From Polyangiaceae bacterium (GTDB lineage: Bacteria > Myxococcota_A > Polyangia > Polyangiales > Polyangiaceae), in the NCBI GenBank assembly GCA_019637265.1, contig JAHBVY010000001.1, positions 992,001 to 1,056,000 on the forward strand: a stretch of 64,000 nucleotides of DNA, in the 5' to 3' direction. Below, one piece after another: positions 44,824-53,065 of the stretch. The position numbers and the translations under genes were made by a program. The notes under the pieces were generated by a model. It was given only the letters and a program-made list of their open reading frames with translations, was not told the origin of the DNA and searched no databases. Position 1 is the first letter of the stretch. Every line of letters starts with the position of its first letter.

Positions 44824-45867
44824 ATGCTAAACGCGTTCGAAGAGTCGCCGCATCCCTGCGGTCTGGAGCCCCGCACGTCGATGCCCTCGCCACCCCGCCT
44901 CGAGCTCGAGCAGGCCATCGACGCGCTGGCGGCGAGCTACGACAGCGCCCTCGAGATCAACAACCTCGAGAGCGCGCTGCTACCCAGCCGGCGCGTGGTG
45001 ATCGAGGCCTTCCGCAGCCTGGTCCCCACGCTGTTCATGGGCTTTTACAGCACGCGGTCGCTGAGCCGCGGCACGCTGAAGAGCTCGATGCGGGAGCACC
45101 TGGTGCCGGCGTTCGACGCGCTGGTGGAGCAAATCCAGCGGGCGATGCGCTACGAGGCGCGGCTCGGTCGGGGTGAAGATCAGGAGGCGGGCTGGGCAGA
45201 AGAGGTGGTGCTCCAGCTGTTCCGTGAGCTGCCGCGGCTGAGGGAGCTGCTCAACACGGACGTGGTCGCGGCTTACGATGGGGACCCCGCCGCCAAGAGC
45301 ATCGAGGAGATCGTCTTCAGCTACCCGGCGGTGCGCGCGATCACGGCGCACCGCATCGCGCACCAGCTGCACCTGTCGGGCGTGCCGATGTTGCCCCGCA
45401 TCATCAGCGAGCACGCTCACTCGGAGACGGGCATCGACATCCACGCGGGCGCGCGCATCGGCGAGCGCTTCTTCATCGACCACGGCACCGGCGTCGTGAT
45501 CGGCGAGACGGCGGAGATCGGGCGCAACGTGAAGATCTACCAGGGGGTCACCCTGGGCGCGCTCAGCACCCGGCGCGCGGCGCGCGGCGCGGCTCCAGAC
45601 GCGGCGGCCTCGAACGGATCGGCGCGAGCCCCAGAAGCTCGAGGCCCAGCAGCTCGAACGACAGCGCCGCTCACGAACAAGCGCCACCCCACGATCGAGG
45701 ACGATGTCACCATCTACTCCGGCGCCACCATCCTCGGCGGTGAGACGGTGATCGGGAGGGGCTCGGTGATCGGCGGCAACACCTGGCTCACCCGCTCCGT
45801 GCCCCCCGGCACCAGGCTGCTCGGTCGCTCCCGCGAGGGGACGGACGACCCGCGAGCCGGCGGCTGA
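44824..45867 (+). CDS. cysE: Serine O-acetyltransferase
   Basis: The enzyme makes O-acetylserine for cysteine synthesis. The 347-residue protein has an N-terminal helical region (about 25-160), then the left-handed beta-helix of hexapeptide repeats: SETGIDIHAGARIGERFFID, GTGVVIGETAEIGRNVKIYQ, GVTLGALS, and after an insert, HPTIEDDVTIYSGATILGG and GSVIGGNTWLTRSVPPGT. Between the two parts of the helix sits an extra Ala/Arg-rich loop of about 32 residues (254-286), unusual for this enzyme. ATG 44824 has GAGGG upstream; ATG 44881 is a possible alternative start. Confidence 0.9.
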   Translation: MLNAFEESPHPCGLEPRTSMPSPPRLELEQAIDALAASYDSALEINNLESALLPSRRVVIEAFRSLVPTLFMGFYSTRSLSRGTLKSSMREHLVPAFDALVEQIQRAMRYEARLGRGEDQEAGWAEEVVLQLFRELPRLRELLNTDVVAAYDGDPAAKSIEEIVFSYPAVRAITAHRIAHQLHLSGVPMLPRIISEHAHSETGIDIHAGARIGERFFIDHGTGVVIGETAEIGRNVKIYQGVTLGALSTRRAARGAAPDAAASNGSARAPEARGPAARTTAPLTNKRHPTIEDDVTIYSGATILGGETVIGRGSVIGGNTWLTRSVPPGTRLLGRSREGTDDPRAGG

Positions 45868-45943
45868 CCGCGAAGCTGGCGGCCAAGGTCCGGGCCTTCG
45901 GCGCCCGATGACGAAATCCCCTTCCCTGGCGCGCAGAAGCCGC

Positions 45944-45949
45944 TATAAG
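45944..45949 (+). promoter_or_regulatory. Predicted -10 element of tRNA-Gly
   Basis: TATAAG lies 11 bases before the tRNA. The -35 region is weak (TTCCCT). Confidence 0.5.
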
Positions 45950-45960
45950 AGCCCCTGTTG

Positions 45961-46036
45961 GCGGGAATAGCTCAGTTGGTAGAGCACGAGCTTCCCAAGC
46001 TCGGGGTCGTGGGTTCGAGCCCCATTTCCCGCTCCA
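45961..46036 (+). tRNA. tRNA-Gly (anticodon CCC)
   Basis: The cloverleaf is complete: acceptor GCGGGAA pairs with TTCCCGC, D arm GCTC-AGTTGGTA-GAGC, anticodon arm CGAGC-TTCCCAA-GCTCG giving CCC, T arm GTGGG-TTCGAGC-CCCAT (one G-T pair), discriminator T and encoded CCA to 46036. Confidence 0.97.
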
Positions 46037-46038
46037 GC

Positions 46039-46074
46039 GCTGGTCACTCAATCCACCAAGCGGGCGTGACCAGC
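46039..46074 (+). repeat. Inverted repeat just after tRNA-Gly
   Basis: GCTGGTCA (46039-46046) and TGACCAGC (46067-46074) pair perfectly around 20 bases. It may be a processing or termination signal; no T-run follows. Confidence 0.5.
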
Positions 46075-46170
46075 CTCGAGGCCGCGGGCCTTGGCGGCGG
46101 TCGCGCTCTGCTCGCGTAGCTGCAGCGCTCCGTCGCATGAAGCTCGCTGCGCCTTGCCCCACGGGATCCC

Positions 46171-46485
46171 ATGAAGCACGCGCACATCTCGACCCTCTGT
46201 GAGTGTCAGGCTCGCCTCTCCGCGGAGCTGGACGAGCACCGCCAGGTGACCCGCGGTTGGGCTCGGCACCTGCGTGATCGCCTCTCAGCCGCACAGCCCC
46301 TTCATGAAGCGCAGGTGGTGGCGCCCGCGCACTCCATCCACGCGAGCCAGCCAAGGTTTCAGGTGGCTTGGCTGTGCCCCTTCTGCGGCCGCAACACGCT
46401 GCGTTCATTCGACGCGAGCGGCCTCGCCTGGCGCATCGCTCCCGCTGCAACCGAAGCGCCTGCCTCCGAAGCACCCGGGGGCTGA
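46171..46485 (+). CDS. Small protein with zinc-ribbon-like CPFC motif
   Basis: The 104-residue product begins MKHAHISTLCECQARLSAEL and contains WLCPFCGRNTLRSFDASGLA near residue 68. The pairs CEC and CPFC could hold one zinc ion. Third codon positions are GC-rich as in nearby genes, and the competing frames look poorer. I cannot name a family, and there is no clear ribosome site. It lies between tRNA-Gly and the convergent TetR gene. Moderately supported as a real gene. Confidence 0.55.
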   Translation: MKHAHISTLCECQARLSAELDEHRQVTRGWARHLRDRLSAAQPLHEAQVVAPAHSIHASQPRFQVAWLCPFCGRNTLRSFDASGLAWRIAPAATEAPASEAPGG

Positions 46486-46628
46486 GCACCGTTCGCCTCG
46501 CGCGAGAGGCAGCGTGGCTAGCGCCCTTTTTACGGGCGTGGGCACACCGTCGCGCGGCTTAGGCAGCGTGACGAACGACCAGAGTCTGGGCTGGGCGCGC
46601 CGCCGCTCGAGCCCTCGAGGTTGCCTGA

Positions 46629-47159
46629 CTAGCTCTTGATGCCGAGCCCTTGGAGCAGCGCGGCGCCGAGCGCGCGCGAGAGCAGCGCGTGCCCAGCCGT
46701 GCTTGGGCTCACCGAGTCCCGCGCTTCGAGCTGCCGCGCGATCTCACGGAGCGTCTCGATCAGCTGCTCTCTCAGACCCTTCGAGCGCGTCGTGGCGTTC
46801 ATCAGCTGGAGCGCGGGGAACCCTTCGGCGGCCAAGGCGTGCGTCAGGCGCTCGACCACCTGCTCCGAGTCGCCCTGAGCGACCAAGCTCTCGAGGAGCC
46901 GCGTGAGCTGATCTTCGATCACCGCCTCGACGAGCGCCTCGCGATCCCTGAAGTGGATGTACAGCGCGCCCCGGGTGTAGCCGGCGCGCCCGCAGATGAC
47001 GTCGAGGCTCGGCTTGTCGAGGCCGTCTTCGGCGAAGCACTCGCGCGCGGCGGCGATCAGCGCGGCGCGCGTCGCCTGCTTGGCCGCCGCGCGGCGGAGC
47101 GCGGCGCGGCTCTGCACAGAGGGGAGATAGCGGGGCGTGGGACGATCTGGGAAAGACAC
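46629..47159 (-). CDS. TetR-family transcriptional regulator
   Basis: The 176-residue protein has the TetR N-terminal helix-turn-helix at about 28-75: RAALIAAARECFAEDGLDKP, then CGRAGYTRGALYIHFRDREA. The C-terminal ligand domain (76-176) is helical and not diagnostic. The likely start is GTG 47159. TetR proteins usually bind near their own gene, and the upstream region carries four related GATG-type direct repeats (47318-47435) that could be its sites. The target genes are unknown. Confidence 0.88.
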   Translation of the reverse strand: MSFPDRPTPRYLPSVQSRAALRRAAAKQATRAALIAAARECFAEDGLDKPSLDVICGRAGYTRGALYIHFRDREALVEAVIEDQLTRLLESLVAQGDSEQVVERLTHALAAEGFPALQLMNATTRSKGLREQLIETLREIARQLEARDSVSPSTAGHALLSRALGAALLQGLGIKS

Positions 47160-47590
47160 GGCTCAGGATCCATACCGCCAGGACATCGTGTCGCAAGCGG
47201 TACCTCGGGTTGCCGCCGAGATTCTCAACTCAAGACAGCTATTCCATGCGGGATTGCGGCGCGACGCCAGACCCCACCGCGCCCCGTAACACACGACGTA
47301 CGGCGAACATTCCCACATGATGAGCACGACGCGCGATGACTCCACGTGATGCGCACGGCGCGCACATCGTGTTTCTACGCTGATACTCCCGTCGTAGGCA
47401 ACAGCCAACTGATGCGCGCGCCGATGAGCGCGCGGCTTCTCTCGCAGCGCCGCGAACACGCCGAGGAGCACGCGCTGAGGTTCACACCACCGCGCGCACG
47501 CGCGCCGCGCTCACGCCACGACCGGTACCGTGAGCATCGGCGCGACGTCACGGCGGGGCCGACGGCAACCCAAGGCCGTGGCGTCGCGAG
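47160..47590. other. Gene-free stretch with direct repeats, possible TetR sites
   Basis: No gene seen. TGATGAGCACGACGCGC (47318-47334) and TGATGCGCACGGCGCGC (47347-47363) differ at two positions and are 29 bases apart. Related shorter copies are at 47411-47421 (GATGCGCGCGC) and 47423-47435 (GATGAGCGCGCGG). Placement upstream of a TetR gene suggests binding sites. Confidence 0.55.
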
Positions 47591-47947
47591 TCACTGAAGC
47601 GCGCTCAGGAGCCGCTCCACGGGGTACGGCTTGGCGAGGAAGCCAGCGACCCTCGGGTGCTCCCGCAGCTCAGCCGGGAGATCTTCCGCGGCGTAGCCGC
47701 TCGACAGGAGCACGCGCAGCTCCACGCCCGCGGCGTCCAGCCCGTGCAGCACCTCGAGCGCCGTCATGCCCCCCAGGTTCACGTCCAAGAGCAACATCCG
47801 AAACGCGCGCTTGGAGGCGAGCTCGAGCGCCGCCTCGCCGTCGTACACCACCTGCGTGGAGACACCGTGCTGCTCCAAGAGGCCCGCCGTCAGCATCGTC
47901 AGGCGTGGCTCATCGTCGCAAATCAAGACTGGCAGAGAGTCGCTCAT
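47591..47947 (-). CDS. Stand-alone response regulator receiver
   Basis: The 118-residue protein is one CheY-like receiver with no output domain. It has the acidic pair in LICDDEPRL, phospho-acceptor Asp in MLLLDVNLGG, Ser in VLLSSGYA and Lys in FLAKPYPVERLL. GGAG lies a few bases before the ATG at 47947; the frame is open 17 codons further. It probably receives phosphate from a histidine kinase encoded elsewhere. The Ser/Thr kinase gene beside it on the same strand may be in its neighbourhood by chance. Confidence 0.9.
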   Translation of the reverse strand: MSDSLPVLICDDEPRLTMLTAGLLEQHGVSTQVVYDGEAALELASKRAFRMLLLDVNLGGMTALEVLHGLDAAGVELRVLLSSGYAAEDLPAELREHPRVAGFLAKPYPVERLLSALQ

Positions 47948-48300
47948 TTCACTCCGTAGACCCGCTCGAGATCGTGCTCCACGCCCAGCGAGCGGCACCG
48001 CACCACGATTCAGGCAACCCCTCGTCCCCTAGCCCCGCGGCGCGCCCCACCCTGACTCCTGTCAGCCTAGTTCACTTCGTGGCTCCTGCCTACGCCCTTC
48101 CACACCCAGAAGAGACATCCTGGCTCTCCCGGCGCTGTCTCCCGCTGCCTCACCGCCTCGGTGCCGTCCAACCCCCAATCCCCCTCCCTCGTGGATCCAT
48201 GCGAGCTCGTCGCCGATTCAGCTCGCCGTTCCCTCGCCCTACGTCCCCCTCGGCGCTCCATTCAACCGTCGGCCCGCGACTTGGGAGCCGCGACGCCACC
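47948..48300. other. Gene-free stretch with one composite-repeat copy
   Basis: No gene seen. On the minus strand TTGGGGGTTGGACGGCACCG occupies 48159-48178, identical over 20 bases to 33308-33327. Nothing else stands out. Confidence 0.7.
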
Positions 48301-49962
48301 TCAGCTCGCGCGGGAGAGCCGCAGCGCGCCCACCACGATCCCGATCAGCACCAGGGCGCCGGCGACCCAACTCACCCGCACCGGGCCGATGCTGAGCAGC
48401 TCCCCCGTCTGAGCCGCATAAACCCCGTGGAGCAGCGAGATCACGAGGCCCACCCCGGCGAGCCACAGTGGGCCGCGCAGGCGCGCGCCGAGGGATGGAC
48501 CGCTGGGCGCGGGCGCTCGATACCGATCCGCACGCACGCTGACAGGCGGCAGTACCTCGGGGCGAGGTGAGGCAGGGCGCGACGTCGCCGGCCCCAAATC
48601 TCGGCTCACCTCCACCCGCGCGGGCTCCCGCGTGGAGATCACCTGACCCACCGGGAGATCGAGATCGAGCTTCACGGCGGGCGCCCGACGCGGGCGCTGG
48701 CTGGGCGACGCCTCACGCACCGGCAGCGCCAGATCCGGGATCTCGCCGGGCGGCTCGAGGGGCTCGGCGACGCCGGGCGCTTCGTCCAACGCAGGCAACG
48801 CGGCCCTCGGCGCCGACGCGCTCCCCAAAGCCGGTGTACCGCGGACCGGCGTACCCAAAGCCGGCGCACCCAGCGCAGGCGTGCCCCTAGCAGGCGCCTC
48901 GAGCGCTTCGCGCACCTGCGGCGCCCTCGAAGGGAGGTCGAACCGCTCGCTGACCGGCACCCGGAAGCCGTCCTCCGCGCGGGTGTCACGGCGGACACCT
49001 GCCGCCGCCTGCTCGGAGATCCCGATCGCTCCCACCAGATCGTCCCAGAAGAGCCCGGCGTCGGCGTAGCGATCGCGCGGATCGACCGCCAGCGCGCGCG
49101 AGAACACCGCCTCGACCTCGTCGCTCACCTCGACCCCCTCCGCGCGAGGAGTGGGCCGGCGGTGCTCGTCGAGCGTGGTGCCCATCATCGCCGCGTGGTC
49201 ACCGTCGATGACGGGGTGACCCACCAGCGCCTCGACCAGGGTGACCGCGAGGCCCCACACGTCCGTCCACGGGCCTGTCTGACCGAAGCGCTTCGGGAGC
49301 CACTGCTCGGGGGCGCCGTAGGCCGGCGTGAATGAGCCGACCTCCTGACCACTCTGGCTCGCGCGCCCCGCGACCTGAGAGGCGACGCTCTTGGCCTTGC
49401 CGATACCGAAGTCGAGGATCTTCACGATCTCCTCGCCGGCTACCCGCGCGAGGAAGATGTTCTCCGGCTTGAGATCGCGATGAACGATCGAGAGCGCCCC
49501 CTCCTCCGAAGAGAAGTTGTGAGCGCGCTCGAGCGCCCGGGCCACCGGGGTGAGCAGGCGCACCAGCCGCTTCAAACCGAGGGGCGGCCGGCGCTCCTCT
49601 TTACGGCGCCTCACCAAGGCCTCCAGCGTCTCCCCCTCCAGCCACTCGAGCGCCATGAACGGCACGAAGGCGCCACCCGGGGCGATCAGCGCGTCCACGT
49701 GGAGCGGGCGCACCACCGTGTTCAGGCTGGCCGAGAGGCGGAACAGCAGCTCCGCCTCGGCGCGGAACTGCTCGAGGAACGACTCCTGTCCAGCAGAGCC
49801 GAGCCCCTGAGGGATCTTCAGGCACTTGAGCGCGACGGGGGCGCGAAAGCCCGCGTGGTAGGCGCGATAGACCACCCCAAAGCCACCCTCGGCGACGGTC
49901 TCCTCCACGTGGTAGGCGCCGGCCACCGTCGTCCCGACGATCCCGAACACGTCCGCTGTCAT
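48301..49962 (-). CDS. Membrane-anchored Ser/Thr protein kinase
   Basis: The 553-residue protein (ATG 49962; GTG 49974 is possible) has a complete PknB-like kinase domain at about 15-285: AEGGFGVVYRAYHAG, VALKCLKIP (Lys), IVHRDLKPENIFLA, LDFGIGKAKS and APEQWLPKRFG. A Pro/Ala-rich linker (about 320-480) includes GTPALGAPALGTP repeats, and two hydrophobic helices (about 497-515 and 525-545) anchor the C-terminus. The kinase domain would face the cytoplasm. The substrate is unknown. Confidence 0.9.
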   Translation of the reverse strand: MTADVFGIVGTTVAGAYHVEETVAEGGFGVVYRAYHAGFRAPVALKCLKIPQGLGSAGQESFLEQFRAEAELLFRLSASLNTVVRPLHVDALIAPGGAFVPFMALEWLEGETLEALVRRRKEERRPPLGLKRLVRLLTPVARALERAHNFSSEEGALSIVHRDLKPENIFLARVAGEEIVKILDFGIGKAKSVASQVAGRASQSGQEVGSFTPAYGAPEQWLPKRFGQTGPWTDVWGLAVTLVEALVGHPVIDGDHAAMMGTTLDEHRRPTPRAEGVEVSDEVEAVFSRALAVDPRDRYADAGLFWDDLVGAIGISEQAAAGVRRDTRAEDGFRVPVSERFDLPSRAPQVREALEAPARGTPALGAPALGTPVRGTPALGSASAPRAALPALDEAPGVAEPLEPPGEIPDLALPVREASPSQRPRRAPAVKLDLDLPVGQVISTREPARVEVSRDLGPATSRPASPRPEVLPPVSVRADRYRAPAPSGPSLGARLRGPLWLAGVGLVISLLHGVYAAQTGELLSIGPVRVSWVAGALVLIGIVVGALRLSRAS

Positions 49963-50214
49963 CGAGTCATTCACGCCCGCCCAATCTCTCTGGAGCCGCA
50001 CGCTCCGCCATCCCCGATCCTGCCAGGATCCTGACCGGAGGTCGACCAGGCAACCGTCTCACAGCGATCAGCCGCTTTGGGCGCAGCGTGCTGCGCCCCG
50101 ACGCGTGAGCCACGACCTCGACAGCTCGAGGCGCACCTGGTGGCGGCGCCGCTCACGCTGCGATCGCCTCACCGCAGCGCTCGAGCCCGCTTCGACGCTG
50201 CCAGCGCGCCACGC

Positions 50215-50220
50215 TAACCT
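50215..50220 (+). promoter_or_regulatory. -10-like TAACCT, leaderless start
   Basis: TAACCT is followed by six bases and then the GTG at 50227, the same spacing as at 1422, 13624 and 33173. Confidence 0.45.
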
Positions 50221-50226
50221 CGCCTG

Positions 50227-51213
50227 GTGACCCCACCCGTGAGCCCACCCGCACCGGCAAAACCCCGCCGCATCGGGCTGCTGCGCGGCTTCTTCTCGGT
50301 GTTTCGCGGCGCGGGGTTCCTGCTGATCACACCCCGTTCGTGGCCGTATGCGCTGGTGCCGGGCCTGGTGCTCGGTCTGTTGGCCGGCTTGGGGATCTGG
50401 CTCTCGCTCGCCGTCGTGTGGCCCAGCGTCTCGGGCTCCGCGCCCGATGCTCACTGGTTCTCGGCGCTCGCGATCCGCGCCGCCGGCTGGATCGTCACCA
50501 CCGCCGCCCTGCTGCTCTCCTTGCTGCTCGCGGTGGCGCTCGCGCCGCCCCTCAGCGCCCCCGCGCTCGAGCACATCGTGGGTCAGCGCGAGGCCTCCCT
50601 CGGGATCCCCGAACGGGCGCCGCTCGGGTTCTGGCGCGAGGTGGCGTGCGGCCTCAAGGCGCAGCTCGTCGTCGCGTGCTTCGCCGGCCCGCTGCTCATC
50701 ACGCTGTGGGTCCTGGGCCTCGTGATCCCCGGAGCGACCTTCGTCACCACGCCGCTCGCCTTCCTCATCACCGCGCTCGGCCTCGCGTGGAACCTGTTCG
50801 ATTACCCGCTCACGCTCCGCGGGGTGTCGATGCGCGAGCGCCTCCGCTTCACCTGGCGGCATCGCGCCGCCACGCTCGGCTTTGGGCTGAGCTTCGCCCT
50901 CTTGTTCTGGGTCCCCTGCTTCGGGGTCTTGCTGCTCCCGGTGGGGGTCGCAGCCGCGACGGAGCTGCTCTGGAGCCTGCTCGAGGGCGACCCGCTGGGC
51001 GCGAAGCTCGGGCTCCAAACGAACGCGCCGACGGATCCAACGAACGCATCACCTCGAGCCGATCCAACGGACCCAGCGGGCCCTGCGCCTCGAGTGGACG
51101 CCGTGCTCCAAACGGACACAGAGCCTCAAGCGGACACCGAACCTCAAGCGGACACACCCCAGGCGGACACCGAGCCTCGAACGGACACGGCGCCCCCTTC
51201 AGATGAGCCCTGA
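50227..51213 (+). CDS. EI24/CysZ-like membrane protein
   Basis: The 328-residue protein has a typical EI24 (CysZ-like) start, RGFFSVFRGAGFLLITPRSW, then about six hydrophobic segments, including PYALVPGLVLGLLAGLGIWL, a double helix near 90-115, and LGFGLSFALLFWVPCFGVLL. The C-terminal 65 residues are Asp/Thr/Gln-rich repeats (QADTEPQADTEPQADTPQAD), not membrane sequence. CysZ relatives carry sulfate; here transport is not certain. The GTG start follows a TAACCT element. Composite repeats begin right after the stop. Confidence 0.8.
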   Translation: MTPPVSPPAPAKPRRIGLLRGFFSVFRGAGFLLITPRSWPYALVPGLVLGLLAGLGIWLSLAVVWPSVSGSAPDAHWFSALAIRAAGWIVTTAALLLSLLLAVALAPPLSAPALEHIVGQREASLGIPERAPLGFWREVACGLKAQLVVACFAGPLLITLWVLGLVIPGATFVTTPLAFLITALGLAWNLFDYPLTLRGVSMRERLRFTWRHRAATLGFGLSFALLFWVPCFGVLLLPVGVAAATELLWSLLEGDPLGAKLGLQTNAPTDPTNASPRADPTDPAGPAPRVDAVLQTDTEPQADTEPQADTPQADTEPRTDTAPPSDEP

Positions 51214-51260
51214 GGTTTTTTTTAGGGGGTTGGACAGGGTGACGCCTGAACGCACCCCAA

Positions 51261-51275
51261 GTCAGCCCCACTGAC
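51261..51275. repeat. GTCAG-N5-CTGAC palindrome, copy 7
   Basis: GTCAGCCCCACTGAC, between convergent genes, identical to copy 8. Confidence 0.9.
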
Positions 51276-51324
51276 TCGCGATCCCCCGAGGCGTTCAGGC
51301 GCTGGCGAGCGCAGCGGCACCCAA

Positions 51325-51339
51325 GTCAGCCCCACTGAC
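51325..51339. repeat. GTCAG-N5-CTGAC palindrome, copy 8
   Basis: GTCAGCCCCACTGAC, identical to copy 7 and preceded by the same four bases (CCAA); 28 bases before the end of the next gene. Confidence 0.9.
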
Positions 51340-51366
51340 GCCGAGCGCTCGCGATGAAGAGGCACC

Positions 51367-52830
51367 TCACAGCCGCACGCCCAGACGCTGACGCAGCTCG
51401 AGGTAAGGCTCACTGACTGAGTACGCGATCAGGTCGCGGCCCAGCTCGCCGATCGCCGCGCCCTCCTTCAAGCAGCCGAGCGCGGTCGTCAGATCGGAGC
51501 AGATGGCGAAGCCTGCGCGCGCCGCCGTCCGCTCGGCCCCCGCGCTCCAGCGCTGGAGGTTGGTGCGCCCGCCCTCCTCCACGAAGCGCAGGAACAAGCC
51601 GCGCAGGCGATCGAGCTGCTCGGGGCCGAGCACTGGGGCGATCGCCTGGGCGATCGGCGCCACCCGCCGCCGCATCTCCTCGGCGATGGGCAGGCTCGGG
51701 CTACCCAAGGTGAGCGCCGCCAGGAACAAGTCCTCCAGATCGGGCACCGAGGTGAACAAGGTGCGGATGAAGCGATCGGGGCGATACCAGCTGAGGTGGC
51801 TGCCCGCCTCGAACGCGAGCTCGAGCTGGGTTCGCCCGCTGAGCACCCCGGAGCCCAGCACCGTCACCGGCGGGATGCCTGGGATGTGCTCGAAGCCGAC
51901 CTGGCGCTCCTTCTCCAGGTACATCGGCGGCGCCGCCAAGCCGAGCAGGGCGGCAGCCCAGCTCAGGGCGCGCACCGCGGTGATGGTGCTCTTCTCGGGC
52001 TCTTGGCGCGCGGCGGGGTCCGGGATGTGGAGCGTCTTGTCGCGCCGCAGCGCGGTCACCTTCCCCAGGAGCACCGCGGGCACGATCACACCGAAGAGCT
52101 GCCCGGTGAGCGCCTCCTCGTCAGGGTGACTGATGAGCTCGGAGAAGCTCCGCGCGTCGACGGAATGCCGCGGGGAAATGAGCCCGGTGACGCGCGCCGC
52201 CTCGAACTCAGCGCGCTCCTCCGACGTGGCCGCGCCAATGGCGACCAGCGCCTGAGCGGCGCACCACGCGGCGTCGCGCGCGCCGCGCGCCTGGTAGGCT
52301 CGATGCAGCGCGCGCAGGTGACTTGGCTGCGTTGGGTCGCGGCGCACACGACGCCAGAGCACGTCGGGCTCCTCCGAGGCGTCCTCGGCGGTCACCTCGA
52401 GATCCGTGAGATCGACCTCGACGTTGATCTGCGCCTGCGCTTGCCGCAGCTCTTGCTCCAGCTCGAGCACCCGCGCCTCGAGCTGCTCGATGCGCTTCAG
52501 CAGCAAGGCGCGCCCGGCGTCGCCGTCCGCGGCGACTCGCAGCGGCGCGAGGGAGCTCGGTCCCTCCTGGTAGTGCTCCACGATGCGCACCGAGTGGCGC
52601 GACTCGTAGGCGCTGAGCATCGCCTGCTCCAGCTCGAGCAGGCGGCGCGGGTTCAGGCCCAGGTTGTCTGCGGCTTGCTCGAGGCGCGCTCGCTCGTCGC
52701 TCGTGATCACCCCGTCGGCGAGCGCCTCCGCGAACAGCTCCTCGTACTGCTGCTCAAGCGGACCCAGGCTGAGCCCCGCGCTGATCTCCCCTTGAACGAA
52801 CCCTTCAACATGCTCGAAGTCGCCGGCCAT
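51367..52830 (-). CDS. Large protein of unknown function with coiled coil
   Basis: The 487-residue product has an N-terminal helical region resembling a TerB- or EF-like pair (YEELFAEALADGVITSDERA), then a coiled coil at about 105-135 (LLLKRIEQLEARVLELEQEL), and a long C-terminal part with IPGIPPVTVLGSGVLSGRTQ and SWYRPDRFIRTLFTSVPDLE. Similar C-terminal domains occur in large myxobacterial repeat proteins, whose role is unknown to me. GGGAGGACGAG precedes the ATG. It has no signal peptide, so it is probably cytoplasmic. Confidence 0.75.
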   Translation of the reverse strand: MAGDFEHVEGFVQGEISAGLSLGPLEQQYEELFAEALADGVITSDERARLEQAADNLGLNPRRLLELEQAMLSAYESRHSVRIVEHYQEGPSSLAPLRVAADGDAGRALLLKRIEQLEARVLELEQELRQAQAQINVEVDLTDLEVTAEDASEEPDVLWRRVRRDPTQPSHLRALHRAYQARGARDAAWCAAQALVAIGAATSEERAEFEAARVTGLISPRHSVDARSFSELISHPDEEALTGQLFGVIVPAVLLGKVTALRRDKTLHIPDPAARQEPEKSTITAVRALSWAAALLGLAAPPMYLEKERQVGFEHIPGIPPVTVLGSGVLSGRTQLELAFEAGSHLSWYRPDRFIRTLFTSVPDLEDLFLAALTLGSPSLPIAEEMRRRVAPIAQAIAPVLGPEQLDRLRGLFLRFVEEGGRTNLQRWSAGAERTAARAGFAICSDLTTALGCLKEGAAIGELGRDLIAYSVSEPYLELRQRLGVRL

Positions 52831-53065
52831 CTCGTCCTCCCTCCCGCGGTGTCATCCCAGGCTGGTGTGTCTCACCCCGTATATCCCGGACCAGCCCCGC
52901 TGTCTCAACCGTCCTGGCCACACGCCGGGCGGGAGCCCCCAAAACAGAGCCCTTCAAAAAACGTGAGCTTCGCACCTCACGGAAATCCATCGCTGAAAGC
53001 AGAATCGTGGTAGTCTCAGGGAAACCGGTCGCCGAGCGGGGCGGCCGTCGTTGAAGGAGCACGCG

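Larger units (their letters stand above)
51214..51339. repeat. Composite intergenic repeat with two GTCAG palindromes
   Basis: GGTTTTTTTTAGGGGGTTGG (51214-51233), then GACAGGG, a GCCTGAACGC / GGCGTTCAGGC inverted pair, and two identical palindromes (51261 and 51325). All three modules of the family are present in 126 bases between convergent genes. Confidence 0.75.
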
